A DNA stretch of 64,000 nt from Orrella sp037026685 (GTDB taxonomy: Bacteria; Pseudomonadota; Gammaproteobacteria; Burkholderiales; Burkholderiaceae_B): NCBI RefSeq assembly GCF_037026685.1, contig NZ_JBANET010000017.1:1-64000 (forward strand). The letters run 5' to 3'. A program made the translations under genes and the position numbers. The notes under the pieces are model-generated. The model saw nothing but the letters and a program-made list of their open reading frames with translations, had not been told where the DNA came from and did no database searches. Shown here one piece after another: positions 53,963 through 61,702 of the stretch; position 1 is the stretch's first letter, and each line of letters starts with the position of its first letter.

Positions 53963-55708
53963 ATGAGCAATACGCAAATCAAGGTGCCGGACATCGGCGA
54001 CTTCGACCAGGTTGAAGTCATCGAGGTGCTGGTCAAGGAAGGCGATACGATCGAGGCCGAGCAAAGCCTGATCACGGTCGAATCGGACAAGGCGTCGATG
54101 GAGATCCCGGCGTCCGAGGGCGGCGTGGTCAAGGCGGTCAAGGTCAAGGTGGGCGACAAGGTCGCCAAGGGCAGCGTGATCGTGGAGGTCCAGGCTGCCG
54201 AGGGCGGTTCGGCGGCGTCGGGCAAGGCCGAGGCGGACACGTCCGCCCAGGACGCGGGCCAGGCCGGCAAGCAAGACGCCGGACAGGCCAAGCCGGCCGT
54301 CAAGGAAGCGGCCGCGGTCCAGGCCCAGTCCTCGTCCCAGCCGGCCGGCCAGGGCGGCGGCGGGGTGGCCGACATCGCCGTGCCGGATATCGGCGACTTC
54401 GACCAGGTCGAGGTCATCGAGGTGCTGGTCAAGGAAGGCGACACGATCGAGGCCGAGCAAAGCCTGATCACGGTCGAGTCGGACAAGGCCTCGATGGAGA
54501 TCCCCGCCTCGCAAGGCGGCGTGGTCAAGTCGGTCAAGGTCAAGGTGGGCGACAAGGTCGCCAAGGGTACCGTCATCGCCCAGGTCGAAGCGGCCGGTGG
54601 CGCAGGGCAGCAGGCCGGGCAAGCGGCCGCGCCGGCCGCCAGCCAGCAGCCCGAGCAGCAGCCCGAGCAGCAGCAGGCCCAGGCGCCGCAGTCCCGGCAG
54701 GCCAAGCCGGCTGACGAGGGCGGCGGCGCGGCGGCCCGCCAAGAGCCGGCGCGCTCGCTCAAGGAAGCCGGCCAGGACGAGGGCGCGCGCCTGGCGCACG
54801 CCTCGCCCTCGGTGCGCAAGTTCGCCCGCGAGCTGGGCGTGAACCTGGCCAACGTCCAGGGCTCCGGCCCCAAGGGCCGCATCACCCAGGACGATGTGCG
54901 CGAGTACGTCAAGAAGGCGCTGGGCGGCGTGGGGCAGGGCGCGGCCAGTGCCGCCGGCTCGGCCGACGGCGCGGCGCTGGGCCTGTTGCCCTGGCCCAAG
55001 GTCGATTTCGGCAAGTTCGGCCCCATCGAGGCCAAGCCGCTGTCGCGCATCAAGAAGATCTCGGGCGCCAACCTGCACCGCAACTGGGTCATGATCCCGC
55101 ACGTCACCAACAACGACGAGGCGGACATCACCGACCTGGAGGCGCTGCGCGTCACGCTCAACAAGGAGAACGAGAAGTCGGGCCTGAAGGTCACCATGCT
55201 GGCCTTCCTCATCAAGGCCGTGGTCGCGGCCCTGAAGAAGTTCCCCGAGTTCAATGCCTCGCTGGACGGCGACAACCTGGTGCTCAAGCAGTACTACCAC
55301 ATCGGTTTCGCGGCCGACACGCCCAACGGCCTGGTGGTGCCAGTCATCCGCGACGCTGACAAGAAAGGCGTGGCCGAGCTGGCGCAACTGACCGGCGAGC
55401 TGGCCAAGAAAGCCCGCGAGGGCAAGCTCTCGCCCGCCGAAATGCAAGGCGGCTGCTTCTCGATCTCGTCGCTGGGCGGCATTGGCGGCACGCATTTCAC
55501 GCCCATCATCAATGCCCCCGAGGTAGCCATCCTGGGTGTCTCGCGCTCCTATCAGAAGCCCGTCTGGGACGGCAAGCAATTCCAGCCGCGCCTGACCCTG
55601 CCGCTGTCGCTGTCCTACGACCACCGCGTCATCGACGGGGCGGCCGCCGCGCGCTTTAACGCCTACCTGTGCTCGCTGCTGGCCGATTTCCGCCGCATCG
55701 CGCTGTAA
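53963..55708 (+). CDS. aceF: Dihydrolipoamide acetyltransferase (PDH E2)
   Basis: E2 core of the pyruvate dehydrogenase complex, 581 residues. Two N-terminal lipoyl domains (near 8-80 and 140-212) each carry the lipoylated Lys in ESDKASMEIPAS. They are joined by Ala/Gln/Pro-rich hinges. The E1/E3-binding domain has HASPSVRKFARELGVNL. The catalytic domain ends in LSYDHRVIDGAAAARF with the active-site His and Asp. The ATG at 53963 has AGGG eight bases ahead; a GTG three codons upstream is less likely. Confidence 0.97.
   Translation: MSNTQIKVPDIGDFDQVEVIEVLVKEGDTIEAEQSLITVESDKASMEIPASEGGVVKAVKVKVGDKVAKGSVIVEVQAAEGGSAASGKAEADTSAQDAGQAGKQDAGQAKPAVKEAAAVQAQSSSQPAGQGGGGVADIAVPDIGDFDQVEVIEVLVKEGDTIEAEQSLITVESDKASMEIPASQGGVVKSVKVKVGDKVAKGTVIAQVEAAGGAGQQAGQAAAPAASQQPEQQPEQQQAQAPQSRQAKPADEGGGAAARQEPARSLKEAGQDEGARLAHASPSVRKFARELGVNLANVQGSGPKGRITQDDVREYVKKALGGVGQGAASAAGSADGAALGLLPWPKVDFGKFGPIEAKPLSRIKKISGANLHRNWVMIPHVTNNDEADITDLEALRVTLNKENEKSGLKVTMLAFLIKAVVAALKKFPEFNASLDGDNLVLKQYYHIGFAADTPNGLVVPVIRDADKKGVAELAQLTGELAKKAREGKLSPAEMQGGCFSISSLGGIGGTHFTPIINAPEVAILGVSRSYQKPVWDGKQFQPRLTLPLSLSYDHRVIDGAAAARFNAYLCSLLADFRRIAL
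53978..54207 (+). repeat. Lipoyl-domain repeat, copy in aceF domain 1
   Basis: This 230-base segment encodes the first lipoyl domain of aceF and aligns without gaps to 55738-55967 at the start of lpdA. I count five substitutions, all synonymous. The second aceF lipoyl domain (from about 54380) is related but more diverged. Confidence 0.9.
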
Positions 55709-55719
55709 ACGGAGTCCTC

Positions 55720-57564
55720 ATGAGCCAGACTAGCGAAATCAAGGTGCCGGACATCGGCGACTTCGACCAGGTCGAAGTCATCGAGGTGCTGGTCAAGGAA
55801 GGCGATACGATCGAGGCCGAGCAAAGCCTGATCACGGTCGAGTCGGACAAGGCGTCGATGGAGATCCCGGCGTCCGAAGGCGGTGTGGTCAAGGCGGTCA
55901 AGGTCAAGGTGGGCGACAAGGTCGCCAAGGGCAGCGTGATCGTGGAGGTCCAGGCTGCCGAAGGCGGCTTGGCCGTTTCGGGCAAGGACCAGGCTGCCAG
56001 CGCGCAAGAGGCTGGCAAGGCATCAGCAGGCAAGACCGCGTCCTCGCCAGCCAAGGACGAAGCGGCCGACGGCCAGGCCAAGCCGGCCCCGCAGGACAAG
56101 GCTTCCTCCCAGGCGGCCGCGCCCACGCCCGCCAAGCATACTGGCGGCGCCGACGGCCAGTACGACGTGCTGGTGCTGGGCGCCGGCCCTGGCGGCTACT
56201 CGGCCGCCTTCCGCGCGGCCGACCTGGGCCTGTCGGTCGTGCTGGTCGAACGCTATGCCACACTGGGCGGCGTTTGCCTGAACGTGGGCTGCATCCCGTC
56301 CAAGGCGCTGCTGCACACTGCCGCCGTCATCGACGAGGCGCGCGCCCAAGCCGAGCACGGCATCAGTTTCGGCGAGCCCAAGATCGACCTGGACAAGCTG
56401 CGCGCCTACAAGGACAGCGTCATCGGCAAGCTCACCGGCGGCCTGGCCGGCATGGCGAAAGCCCGCAAGGTTACCGTGGTGCAGGGCGTGGGCGAGTTCC
56501 TTGATCCGCACCACCTGTCGGTCAAGGGCGACGACGGCAAGACCCAGACGCTGAAGTTCGCCCATGCCATCATCGCCGCCGGCAGCCAGCCGGTGAAGCT
56601 GCCGTTCCTGCCCGAGGACGCACGCATCGTCGATTCCACCGGCGCGCTCCAGCTGCCCTTCATTCCCAAGAAGATGCTGATCATCGGCGGCGGCATCATC
56701 GGCCTGGAGATGGGCACGGTGTATTCCACGCTGGGCGCGCGCCTGGACGTGGTCGAAATGCTGCCCGGCCTCATGCAGGGCGCCGACCGCGACCTGGTCA
56801 AGGTCTGGCAGAAGATGAACGCGCCGCGCTTTGACAACATCATGGTCAACACCAAGACCGTGGGCGCCGAAGCCAGGAAGGACGGCATCTACGTCAGCTT
56901 CGAGGGCGAAGGCGCGCCCAAGGAGCCGCAGCGCTACGACCTGGTGCTGCAGGCGGTGGGCCGCTCGCCCAACGGCAAGAAGATCGGCGCCGACAAGGCG
57001 GGCGTGGCCGTGACCGAGCGCGGCTTCATCGAGGTCGACAAGCAGATGCGCACCAACGTGCCGCACATCTACGCCATCGGCGACATCGTGGGCCAGCCCA
57101 TGCTGGCCCACAAGGCCGTGCACGAGGGCCATGTGGCGGCCGAAGCCATCGCCGGCGAAAAGGCCTACTTCGATGCGCGCGTCATTCCTTCGGTGGCCTA
57201 CACCGATCCGGAAGTCGCCTGGGTCGGCCTGACCGAGGACGAAGCGAAGAAGCAGGGCGTGAAGGTCGAGAAGGGCGTGTTTCCCTGGCAGGCCTCGGGC
57301 CGGGCGATCGCCAATGGCCGCGACGAAGGTTTCACCAAGCTGCTGTTCGACGCCCAGACCCATCGCGTGGTGGGTGGCGGCATCGTCGGCACGCACGCCG
57401 GGGACCTCATCAGCGAAGTGGCCCTGGCCATCGAGATGGGCGCGGACAAGGTGGACATCGCCAAGACCATCCATCCGCACCCGACCCTGGGCGAATCGGT
57501 GGGCATGGCCGCGGAAGTGGCCGAAGGCACCTGCACCGACCTGCCGCCGGCCAGGAAGAAATAG
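55720..57564 (+). CDS. lpdA: Dihydrolipoamide dehydrogenase (E3) with N-terminal lipoyl domain
   Basis: A flavoprotein of 614 residues that reoxidises the dihydrolipoyl groups of E2. Residues about 5-80 are a lipoyl domain with ESDKASMEIPAS, followed by an Ala/Lys-rich linker and then the E3 core from about residue 145. The core has VLGAGPGGYSAAFRAADLG, the redox disulfide in GGVCLNVGCIPSKALL, the NAD site IIGGGIIGLEMGTVYS, and the C-terminal active-site base in HPHPTLGESVGMA. E3 with a lipoyl domain is known in Neisseria and Burkholderiales. The ATG at 55720 follows CGGAGTCC. Confidence 0.97.
   Translation: MSQTSEIKVPDIGDFDQVEVIEVLVKEGDTIEAEQSLITVESDKASMEIPASEGGVVKAVKVKVGDKVAKGSVIVEVQAAEGGLAVSGKDQAASAQEAGKASAGKTASSPAKDEAADGQAKPAPQDKASSQAAAPTPAKHTGGADGQYDVLVLGAGPGGYSAAFRAADLGLSVVLVERYATLGGVCLNVGCIPSKALLHTAAVIDEARAQAEHGISFGEPKIDLDKLRAYKDSVIGKLTGGLAGMAKARKVTVVQGVGEFLDPHHLSVKGDDGKTQTLKFAHAIIAAGSQPVKLPFLPEDARIVDSTGALQLPFIPKKMLIIGGGIIGLEMGTVYSTLGARLDVVEMLPGLMQGADRDLVKVWQKMNAPRFDNIMVNTKTVGAEARKDGIYVSFEGEGAPKEPQRYDLVLQAVGRSPNGKKIGADKAGVAVTERGFIEVDKQMRTNVPHIYAIGDIVGQPMLAHKAVHEGHVAAEAIAGEKAYFDARVIPSVAYTDPEVAWVGLTEDEAKKQGVKVEKGVFPWQASGRAIANGRDEGFTKLLFDAQTHRVVGGGIVGTHAGDLISEVALAIEMGADKVDIAKTIHPHPTLGESVGMAAEVAEGTCTDLPPARKK
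55738..55967 (+). repeat. Lipoyl-domain repeat, copy in lpdA
   Basis: Second copy of the 230-base lipoyl-domain segment, differing from 53978-54207 at five synonymous positions. Sequence outside the block diverges abruptly into the linkers, which suggests recent duplication or continuing gene conversion rather than selection on protein alone. Confidence 0.9.
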
Positions 57565-57744
57565 CGCCGGCACTGGCCGGCTGCGCGCCGGCCTGCTTAG
57601 CCTCGAAAAGGCCGGCATGGGGGTGGGCCGGCTTCGGTGCGGGCAGGAACGGCATGTTGCCATCGGGGCAGCATGCGTCCCGCACCCATATCGAAAGCTC
57701 CGCAGGCATCAATGGCGCAAGACACGGGACCCGTATGCTGCGTC

Positions 57745-57862
57745 AGGGATCGGTGCCGTCATGGGGCTAGGCGTGCGCTGGTTTTGTCACGGCCCCAGCA
57801 AGGGCTCAGTCTCTCTCGATCTTTTCCATCGCCTGATCCGGCGTCAGGATTTCGACCCCTTC
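57745..57862 (+). repeat. 118-base direct repeat, left copy: orphan 3' end of a PIN-toxin gene
   Basis: Nearly identical to 59790-59907: one substitution plus one single-base deletion and one single-base insertion. In the right copy this sequence is the last 19 codons of a PIN gene and its downstream flank. Here it stands alone, with codons for GVEILTPDQAMEKIERD and a stop readable on the minus strand but no upstream gene body. It lies in the 316-base gene-free stretch between lpdA and the first PIN gene; the rest of that stretch shows nothing recognisable. Confidence 0.85.
57806..57862 (-). pseudogene. Remnant of a PIN-domain toxin gene (C-terminal codons only)
   Basis: On the minus strand this segment encodes the C-terminal GVEILTPDQAMEKIERD plus stop, matching the end of the PIN protein at 59851-60276 with one Gly-to-Asp change. 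The homology stops abruptly at 57862, just before the unrelated 3' end of the FitB/VapC-type gene that begins at 57881. It is therefore a truncated leftover of a second copy. Confidence 0.75.
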
Positions 57863-57880
57863 CCTGAGCCGCGTACGCGG

Positions 57881-58309
57881 TCATGGCAACGGTTCCCACG
57901 GATTAACGATGATCACACCTGTCGGCTCGAAATCAGCCACGTTGCGCGTTACTACCGCCATGCCGTGCACCAGTGCCGTCGCCGCGACGAGCGCGTCGCG
58001 CTCGCCGCGCCTGTCGGGTACATGAAGACGAGCGCAACGTTGCGCCACAGCAGTATCGATAGGCAATGTGCGTCCGGAGAATTCGGGTAATACGTGCTGC
58101 TCAAGCCACGAGCGCAGCATGGCCCCCTGGGTAGCGTCCTTGCGCTCGATCGCCAGGACGCCAAGCTCCAGTTCCATGATGGTGATGGCCGATACAAAGA
58201 GGTCGGCGGCATCAACGCTTTCCGTCCATGCCGTGACATTCGCATCGGCCTTGGTAAGCCGTACCTTGCGCAACTCCGACAGCACGTTGGTATCGAGAAC
58301 GTACATCAT
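57881..58309 (-). CDS. PIN-domain toxin, VapC/FitB-like
   Basis: Predicted metal-dependent ribonuclease of 142 residues. The acidic catalytic residues are in MYVLDTNVLSELRK (Asp6), IMELELGV (Glu), GERDALVAATAL (Asp) and TRNVADFE (Asp). The pattern with VLSELRK matches the FitB-like VapC group. The ATG overlaps the stop of the antitoxin gene by four bases, as usual for antitoxin-first pairs. A C-terminal VNPWEPLP is typical of this subgroup. Confidence 0.92.
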   Translation of the reverse strand: MMYVLDTNVLSELRKVRLTKADANVTAWTESVDAADLFVSAITIMELELGVLAIERKDATQGAMLRSWLEQHVLPEFSGRTLPIDTAVAQRCARLHVPDRRGERDALVAATALVHGMAVVTRNVADFEPTGVIIVNPWEPLP

Positions 58310-58560
58310 GAGAGATCCGCCGGCCGCGCTCCAATGGTCACGCGCGGCGGCTCGAACTCGATGTCCGCAATGCCCGGCATAGCGAGTGCATCGGCGATGT
58401 TGCGCCGCTGTCTTGTCAGCCGCTGATAGTCCTCGAAGCTCAACAGCACGTGCGCCGGCTTACCGCGATCCGTGATGAACACCGGGCCACTTTTGGTGGC
58501 TTTCTTTGCCCGCGTCACATCCTGGTTCAGTTCCCGGCTGGATAGGGTCGTGATGGTCAT
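58306..58560 (-). CDS. Phd/YefM-type antitoxin of the first PIN pair
   Basis: A protein of 84 residues. The N-terminal Phd fold reads TTLSSRELNQDVTRAKKATK, then GPVFITDRGKPAHVLLSFEDYQR split across the core. The C-terminal tail with EFEPPRV is the likely toxin-wrapping part. It binds its own promoter, where an inverted repeat is visible. An upstream in-frame extension to 58710 is rejected because the ATG at 58560 begins the domain. Confidence 0.92.
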   Translation of the reverse strand: MTITTLSSRELNQDVTRAKKATKSGPVFITDRGKPAHVLLSFEDYQRLTRQRRNIADALAMPGIADIEFEPPRVTIGARPADLS

Positions 58561-58584
58561 GGGGCGCCTCTTGCACCAACTTAA

Positions 58585-58602
58585 TGTAGGAACGTTACTA
58601 CA
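58585..58602. promoter_or_regulatory. Inverted repeat, probable autoregulatory operator of the first toxin-antitoxin pair
   Basis: TGTAG-N8-CTACA, with central AACGTT, lies 25 bases before the antitoxin start and overlaps a -10-like TACATT on the minus strand. This position is standard for antitoxin or toxin-antitoxin binding. Confidence 0.55.
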
Positions 58603-58773
58603 ATGGTAATTGAAAGGCAAGTAACGCCGCCCGAAACGCACCGCCGGCACGACGGGACACACCTTCGGTACGCTGGGATAAAAAGTGCCGCAGCAGCGTG
58701 GAGGCGCCACGCTGGTCGAAGAACGGCCAACCGTGATCTGGCCGAACTGGTGCTTCAGCGGGTGCGTTTACCG

Positions 58774-59748
58774 CTAAGAAGTCAGCTGTCCATGCTGAAA
58801 GACCTCGTCCAATGTCCGGGCGTCCAGTACATTCAAGGCCCAGGCTTCCAATTCGTCGGTGCTGGCCTGGGCCAGGCGCTGGTCGATCTGCTCGGGCAGT
58901 GCGCCAAAACGCCGGACGAGCAGTTGCCGCAGCATCAGGGATTCGCCTTCCTTCCGGCCTTCCTGAAGGCCTTTTTCCAGGCCCTGCTGCTTCCAGCGCA
59001 AACTCCAGTCGATCCTGTCTTGGACGATCATGGCTTCAAGCTCTTGCAAGGTGGTGACGGTTGGAATGCTAACGTCAGGGGCACGCTCGGGCAGCAAAAC
59101 ATCCCTTAGCCAAGCCACGAAGGCGCGCTGCAAATCCTCCAGCGCCGGCTCGTGTAGACGGCCGATCAGCCGCTGCAGGGCTTCGCGCAGCTCATCCTCG
59201 CTACGCGCATGTTCCAGCCGGAACAACAGCGTGGCCAGGTTGTCGGGCGGCAATCCTCCTTCGGCCAGGAACTGGCCCTGGTCGATCAGCAGATAGCGCA
59301 GCGAGGGTGTGTAACCTTGCAGTCCCTGCACGGGCTCGACCAGATCGGCCACCTGGCGTGCCGCCCGCCAGCGTGGCACGCCGTTGTAAAGGACGATGGG
59401 CAGCGCCGCCGGCAGACGGCCGCGGGGCAGCAGCTTGCCCTGGCGCTTGATGTCCTCGTAGAGCAGGGCCAAGTAAGTCAATACCCGCAGGGCCATGTGC
59501 GTATCGCTGCGCGATTGGAACTCCAGCAGCAGATAGGCGTAGCCGTGTTTATCGCATTCCTTCACGCGCCACACCATGTCGCTGGAGCGGCGCTGGTGCA
59601 GGCCGGCGACGTGTTCGCCGTTGACCCGTTCCAAGGTGGATAGATCGAGCTGGGCGATCCAGTCCTGCCGGATGACGCCGCGCAGCAGATCGGCCACCAT
59701 CGAAGGGTGGCCGAACAGGTTGCGATAGGCGTGGTCGTGGCGAGGCAT
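58774..59748 (-). CDS. Rpn-family recombination-promoting nuclease / putative transposase
   Basis: A protein of 324 residues of the RpnA/YhgA-like family (PD-(D/E)XK nuclease fold, transposase_31). The N-terminus MPRHDHAYRNLFGHPSMVAD and the nuclease core, with RSSDMVWRV and YLLLEFQSRSD (Asp...Glu-x-Gln), are visible. The C-terminus has a helical tail typical of these proteins (EKGLQEGRKEGESL). Rpn proteins cut DNA and promote RecA-independent recombination. It lies between two toxin-antitoxin pairs and inside the 118-base direct repeat. Confidence 0.92.
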   Translation of the reverse strand: MPRHDHAYRNLFGHPSMVADLLRGVIRQDWIAQLDLSTLERVNGEHVAGLHQRRSSDMVWRVKECDKHGYAYLLLEFQSRSDTHMALRVLTYLALLYEDIKRQGKLLPRGRLPAALPIVLYNGVPRWRAARQVADLVEPVQGLQGYTPSLRYLLIDQGQFLAEGGLPPDNLATLLFRLEHARSEDELREALQRLIGRLHEPALEDLQRAFVAWLRDVLLPERAPDVSIPTVTTLQELEAMIVQDRIDWSLRWKQQGLEKGLQEGRKEGESLMLRQLLVRRFGALPEQIDQRLAQASTDELEAWALNVLDARTLDEVFQHGQLTS

Positions 59749-59789
59749 GCCGGAGATTCCATCGAGGCGGGACGAAGCCCGGACTCTAT

Positions 59790-59907
59790 AGGGATCGGTG
59801 CCGTCATGGGGCTAGGCGTGCGCTGTTTTGTCACGGCCCCCAGCAAGGGCTCAGTCTCTCTCGATCTTTTCCATCGCCTGACCCGGCGTCAGGATTTCGA
59901 CCCCTTC
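59790..59907 (+). repeat. 118-base direct repeat, right copy
   Basis: Covers the last 19 codons of the second PIN gene and 61 bases beyond its stop. The left copy is at 57745-57862. Together they bracket a segment of about 1.93 kb holding the first toxin-antitoxin pair and the Rpn gene. Confidence 0.85.
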
Positions 59908-60276
59908 GATGCTTCCCAAGACAAGCAGGTCCTGATCGCCTGTGACGAGCCAGGCCGCTTGTCCTGCCAAGGCCAGGTGGATGAACTTGTCGTCGTCCGG
60001 GTCGCGACTGAATGCGCGCATCGGGGAGGGTGCCGGCGTCATCCAAAGTGCCGCGGCACCCATGTCATGCAAGAGGGACTGTCGCTGTTCGAGACTGAGG
60101 TAGCGGTCGAATTTCGGTCGCCACAGGCGCGTTTGCAACTCGTCAAAGGTGGCGGGCGAAAACAGCAGGACGGTGTTTTCCAACGCCCACTGCACGAGTT
60201 GCGCCGGGGCGGATGTGGAAAGCAAGGCTGCGCTGATGAGGACGTTTGTGTCAATGACGATGCGATCAGCTTTCAT
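59851..60276 (-). CDS. PIN-domain toxin (COG1569-like)
   Basis: Predicted ribonuclease of 141 residues of a different PIN subgroup from the first pair. Acidic residues are in IVIDTNVLISAAL (Asp9), FDELQTRL (Glu), RDPDDDKFIHLAL (Asp run) and VTGDQDLLVLG (Asp). Its start lies 11 bases inside the antitoxin gene. The last 19 codons are duplicated about 2 kb away as an orphan fragment. Confidence 0.92.
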   Translation of the reverse strand: MKADRIVIDTNVLISAALLSTSAPAQLVQWALENTVLLFSPATFDELQTRLWRPKFDRYLSLEQRQSLLHDMGAAALWMTPAPSPMRAFSRDPDDDKFIHLALAGQAAWLVTGDQDLLVLGSIEGVEILTPGQAMEKIERD

Positions 60277-60517
60277 CAGCCAGCAGGCGCTCCAGCTCCT
60301 GTTCTGTCAGTCCAGCCTGGGCTGCGGACTTTGCCGTGCTGGCCAAGGTGTCTCGCAGCCGGTTGGCGTAAAAGCGGCGCATCGCTTCGTAGTCTTGGGG
60401 CGACACCATGATGCCTACTACCCGGTTGTGGCGGGTGACTTGTACGGGTTCCCGCTGAACGCGATCCAGCATTTCGCCAAAGCGTGTCTTGGCGTCGTTG
60501 GCGGTAAAGGTCAGCAT
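60266..60517 (-). CDS. Phd/YefM-type antitoxin of the second PIN pair
   Basis: A protein of 83 residues with the Phd fold TFTANDAKTRFGEMLDRVQR followed by VTRHNRVVGIMVSPQDYEAM. The C-terminal helical part (GLTEQELERLLADES) should neutralise the toxin. It overlaps the toxin start by 11 bases. A palindrome lies about 40 bases before the start. Confidence 0.92.
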   Translation of the reverse strand: MLTFTANDAKTRFGEMLDRVQREPVQVTRHNRVVGIMVSPQDYEAMRRFYANRLRDTLASTAKSAAQAGLTEQELERLLADES

Positions 60518-60557
60518 AACTGCCTCGCAGAAGGGAGCGATTTGATCTGATTCTAGT

Positions 60558-60573
60558 CGAATCGTTCGATTCG
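60558..60573. promoter_or_regulatory. Palindrome, probable operator of the second toxin-antitoxin pair
   Basis: CGAATCG-TT-CGATTCG is a perfect seven-base inverted repeat 41 bases before the antitoxin start, as expected for Phd-type autoregulation. Two further half-site-like strings (GATTC, CAATTCG) flank it. Confidence 0.6.
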
Positions 60574-60603
60574 GTCAATTCGTCTGGCGTTCAGCAAAGC
60601 GCC

Positions 60604-61449
60604 TCAGACCGCCGCGCCGGCTTGCCCCGCAGTCTCCATGCCTATCTGCCATGCCTGCGCATCCTCGAACAGCCCGTAGTGCTCGATCATGTTCCGGATG
60701 CACCGGTCGTTGTTGCCCAGCACCAGGTTCTTGTGCCAGAGGCTGTCGAGCTGCGTGCCGGGCCAGTGGCGCAGGGTCAGCGGCTGGCCGGTGGCCTTGA
60801 AGCGTCCGCCATTGCGCCGGCACATCCAATACAGCCAGACGTCGTCGGCGCCAGGGCAAAGCGCCTCGAACCGCTGGCGGTCGGCCACGTCGGGATGGAA
60901 GATGCCGGGCGGATACAGGACGCCGCCCACGCCGGTCGGAAAGACCAGCGAGGACGGCCGGTCGATTTCCCAGCAATTCCACTGCCACTTGCGGTAGGGC
61001 AGGGGGCGCCGGCTGGCGGGATCGAGCACGATGCGATGCGCGCGCCAAGCCACCGCCGTGGCGGGGCGCGCCTCGGATGGCCCGGCCTGCTCGTTCCGCC
61101 AGGCCCGGACCAGGCCCGCCAGCCAGTGCGCGGGGTAACGCACGTCGTCGTCGGCAGTGGCGATGAAGGCCGCAGGGAAGGCCTGCAATGTAGGTATGAT
61201 TTTTTTGTACGACTTAATATCTTGGCAGTAGCGGATTCGCAGGCCATGCGATTGAAGCTCGAGAACCGCTTCAGGTACGTACTGGCGGTCCTCGTGCGAG
61301 ATCCACAGGATGGTGTAATCTGGTTGTAGCGATTGGTTCAGCAGGCAGCGCAGGGTCAGGTCGAGCGTGCCGAACCGCTTTCTGTATGAGGTCAGGCTGA
61401 CCACGAGGCTCGCGGGTAAAACGGAAGGAGCGTCAGATTGATGCTGCAT
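60604..61449 (-). CDS. Glycosyltransferase, GT-A-like
   Basis: A protein of 281 residues. The N-terminal part reads SLVVSLTSYRKRFGTLDLTL, with a nucleotide-sugar metal motif in FIATADDDVRYP near residues 95-106. The region PTGVGGVLYPPGIFHPDV resembles acceptor-side elements of glycosyltransferases found in polysaccharide clusters. The ATG at 61449 is chosen; a GTG four codons upstream (61461) is equally possible. The 240 bases between it and the next gene hold no convincing gene. Confidence 0.8.
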   Translation of the reverse strand: MQHQSDAPSVLPASLVVSLTSYRKRFGTLDLTLRCLLNQSLQPDYTILWISHEDRQYVPEAVLELQSHGLRIRYCQDIKSYKKIIPTLQAFPAAFIATADDDVRYPAHWLAGLVRAWRNEQAGPSEARPATAVAWRAHRIVLDPASRRPLPYRKWQWNCWEIDRPSSLVFPTGVGGVLYPPGIFHPDVADRQRFEALCPGADDVWLYWMCRRNGGRFKATGQPLTLRHWPGTQLDSLWHKNLVLGNNDRCIRNMIEHYGLFEDAQAWQIGMETAGQAGAAV

Positions 61450-61702
61450 GGATTCCACCAATCCTCGTGGAGCGGCAGGTGAGCGCCGCAGGAAGGAGCC
61501 CGTATCCCATTGTGTCGGCTTTCATGCTAGCTTGGCCTCCTTGCCGACAGCAAGATGCCGGGCAGGCAGTCCAAGGCTGGCATCGGAGCACGCGAGCTTG
61601 CGCTGACTAAAAGCGGATGGTCATAGCCGTGGTCACGCAGGTCTGCATCAGAATACGATCCGCCACCCGCTGCGTGGGAAAGGTGCTCGGCTCTCCCGTG
61701 GA

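Noticed and set aside
50987..55624. A 1545-codon open frame antisense to aceE and aceF
   Set aside because: It is the complement of two well-supported genes in GC-rich DNA; the product is Gly/Ala/Leu/Asp-rich without domains, as expected for an antisense shadow.
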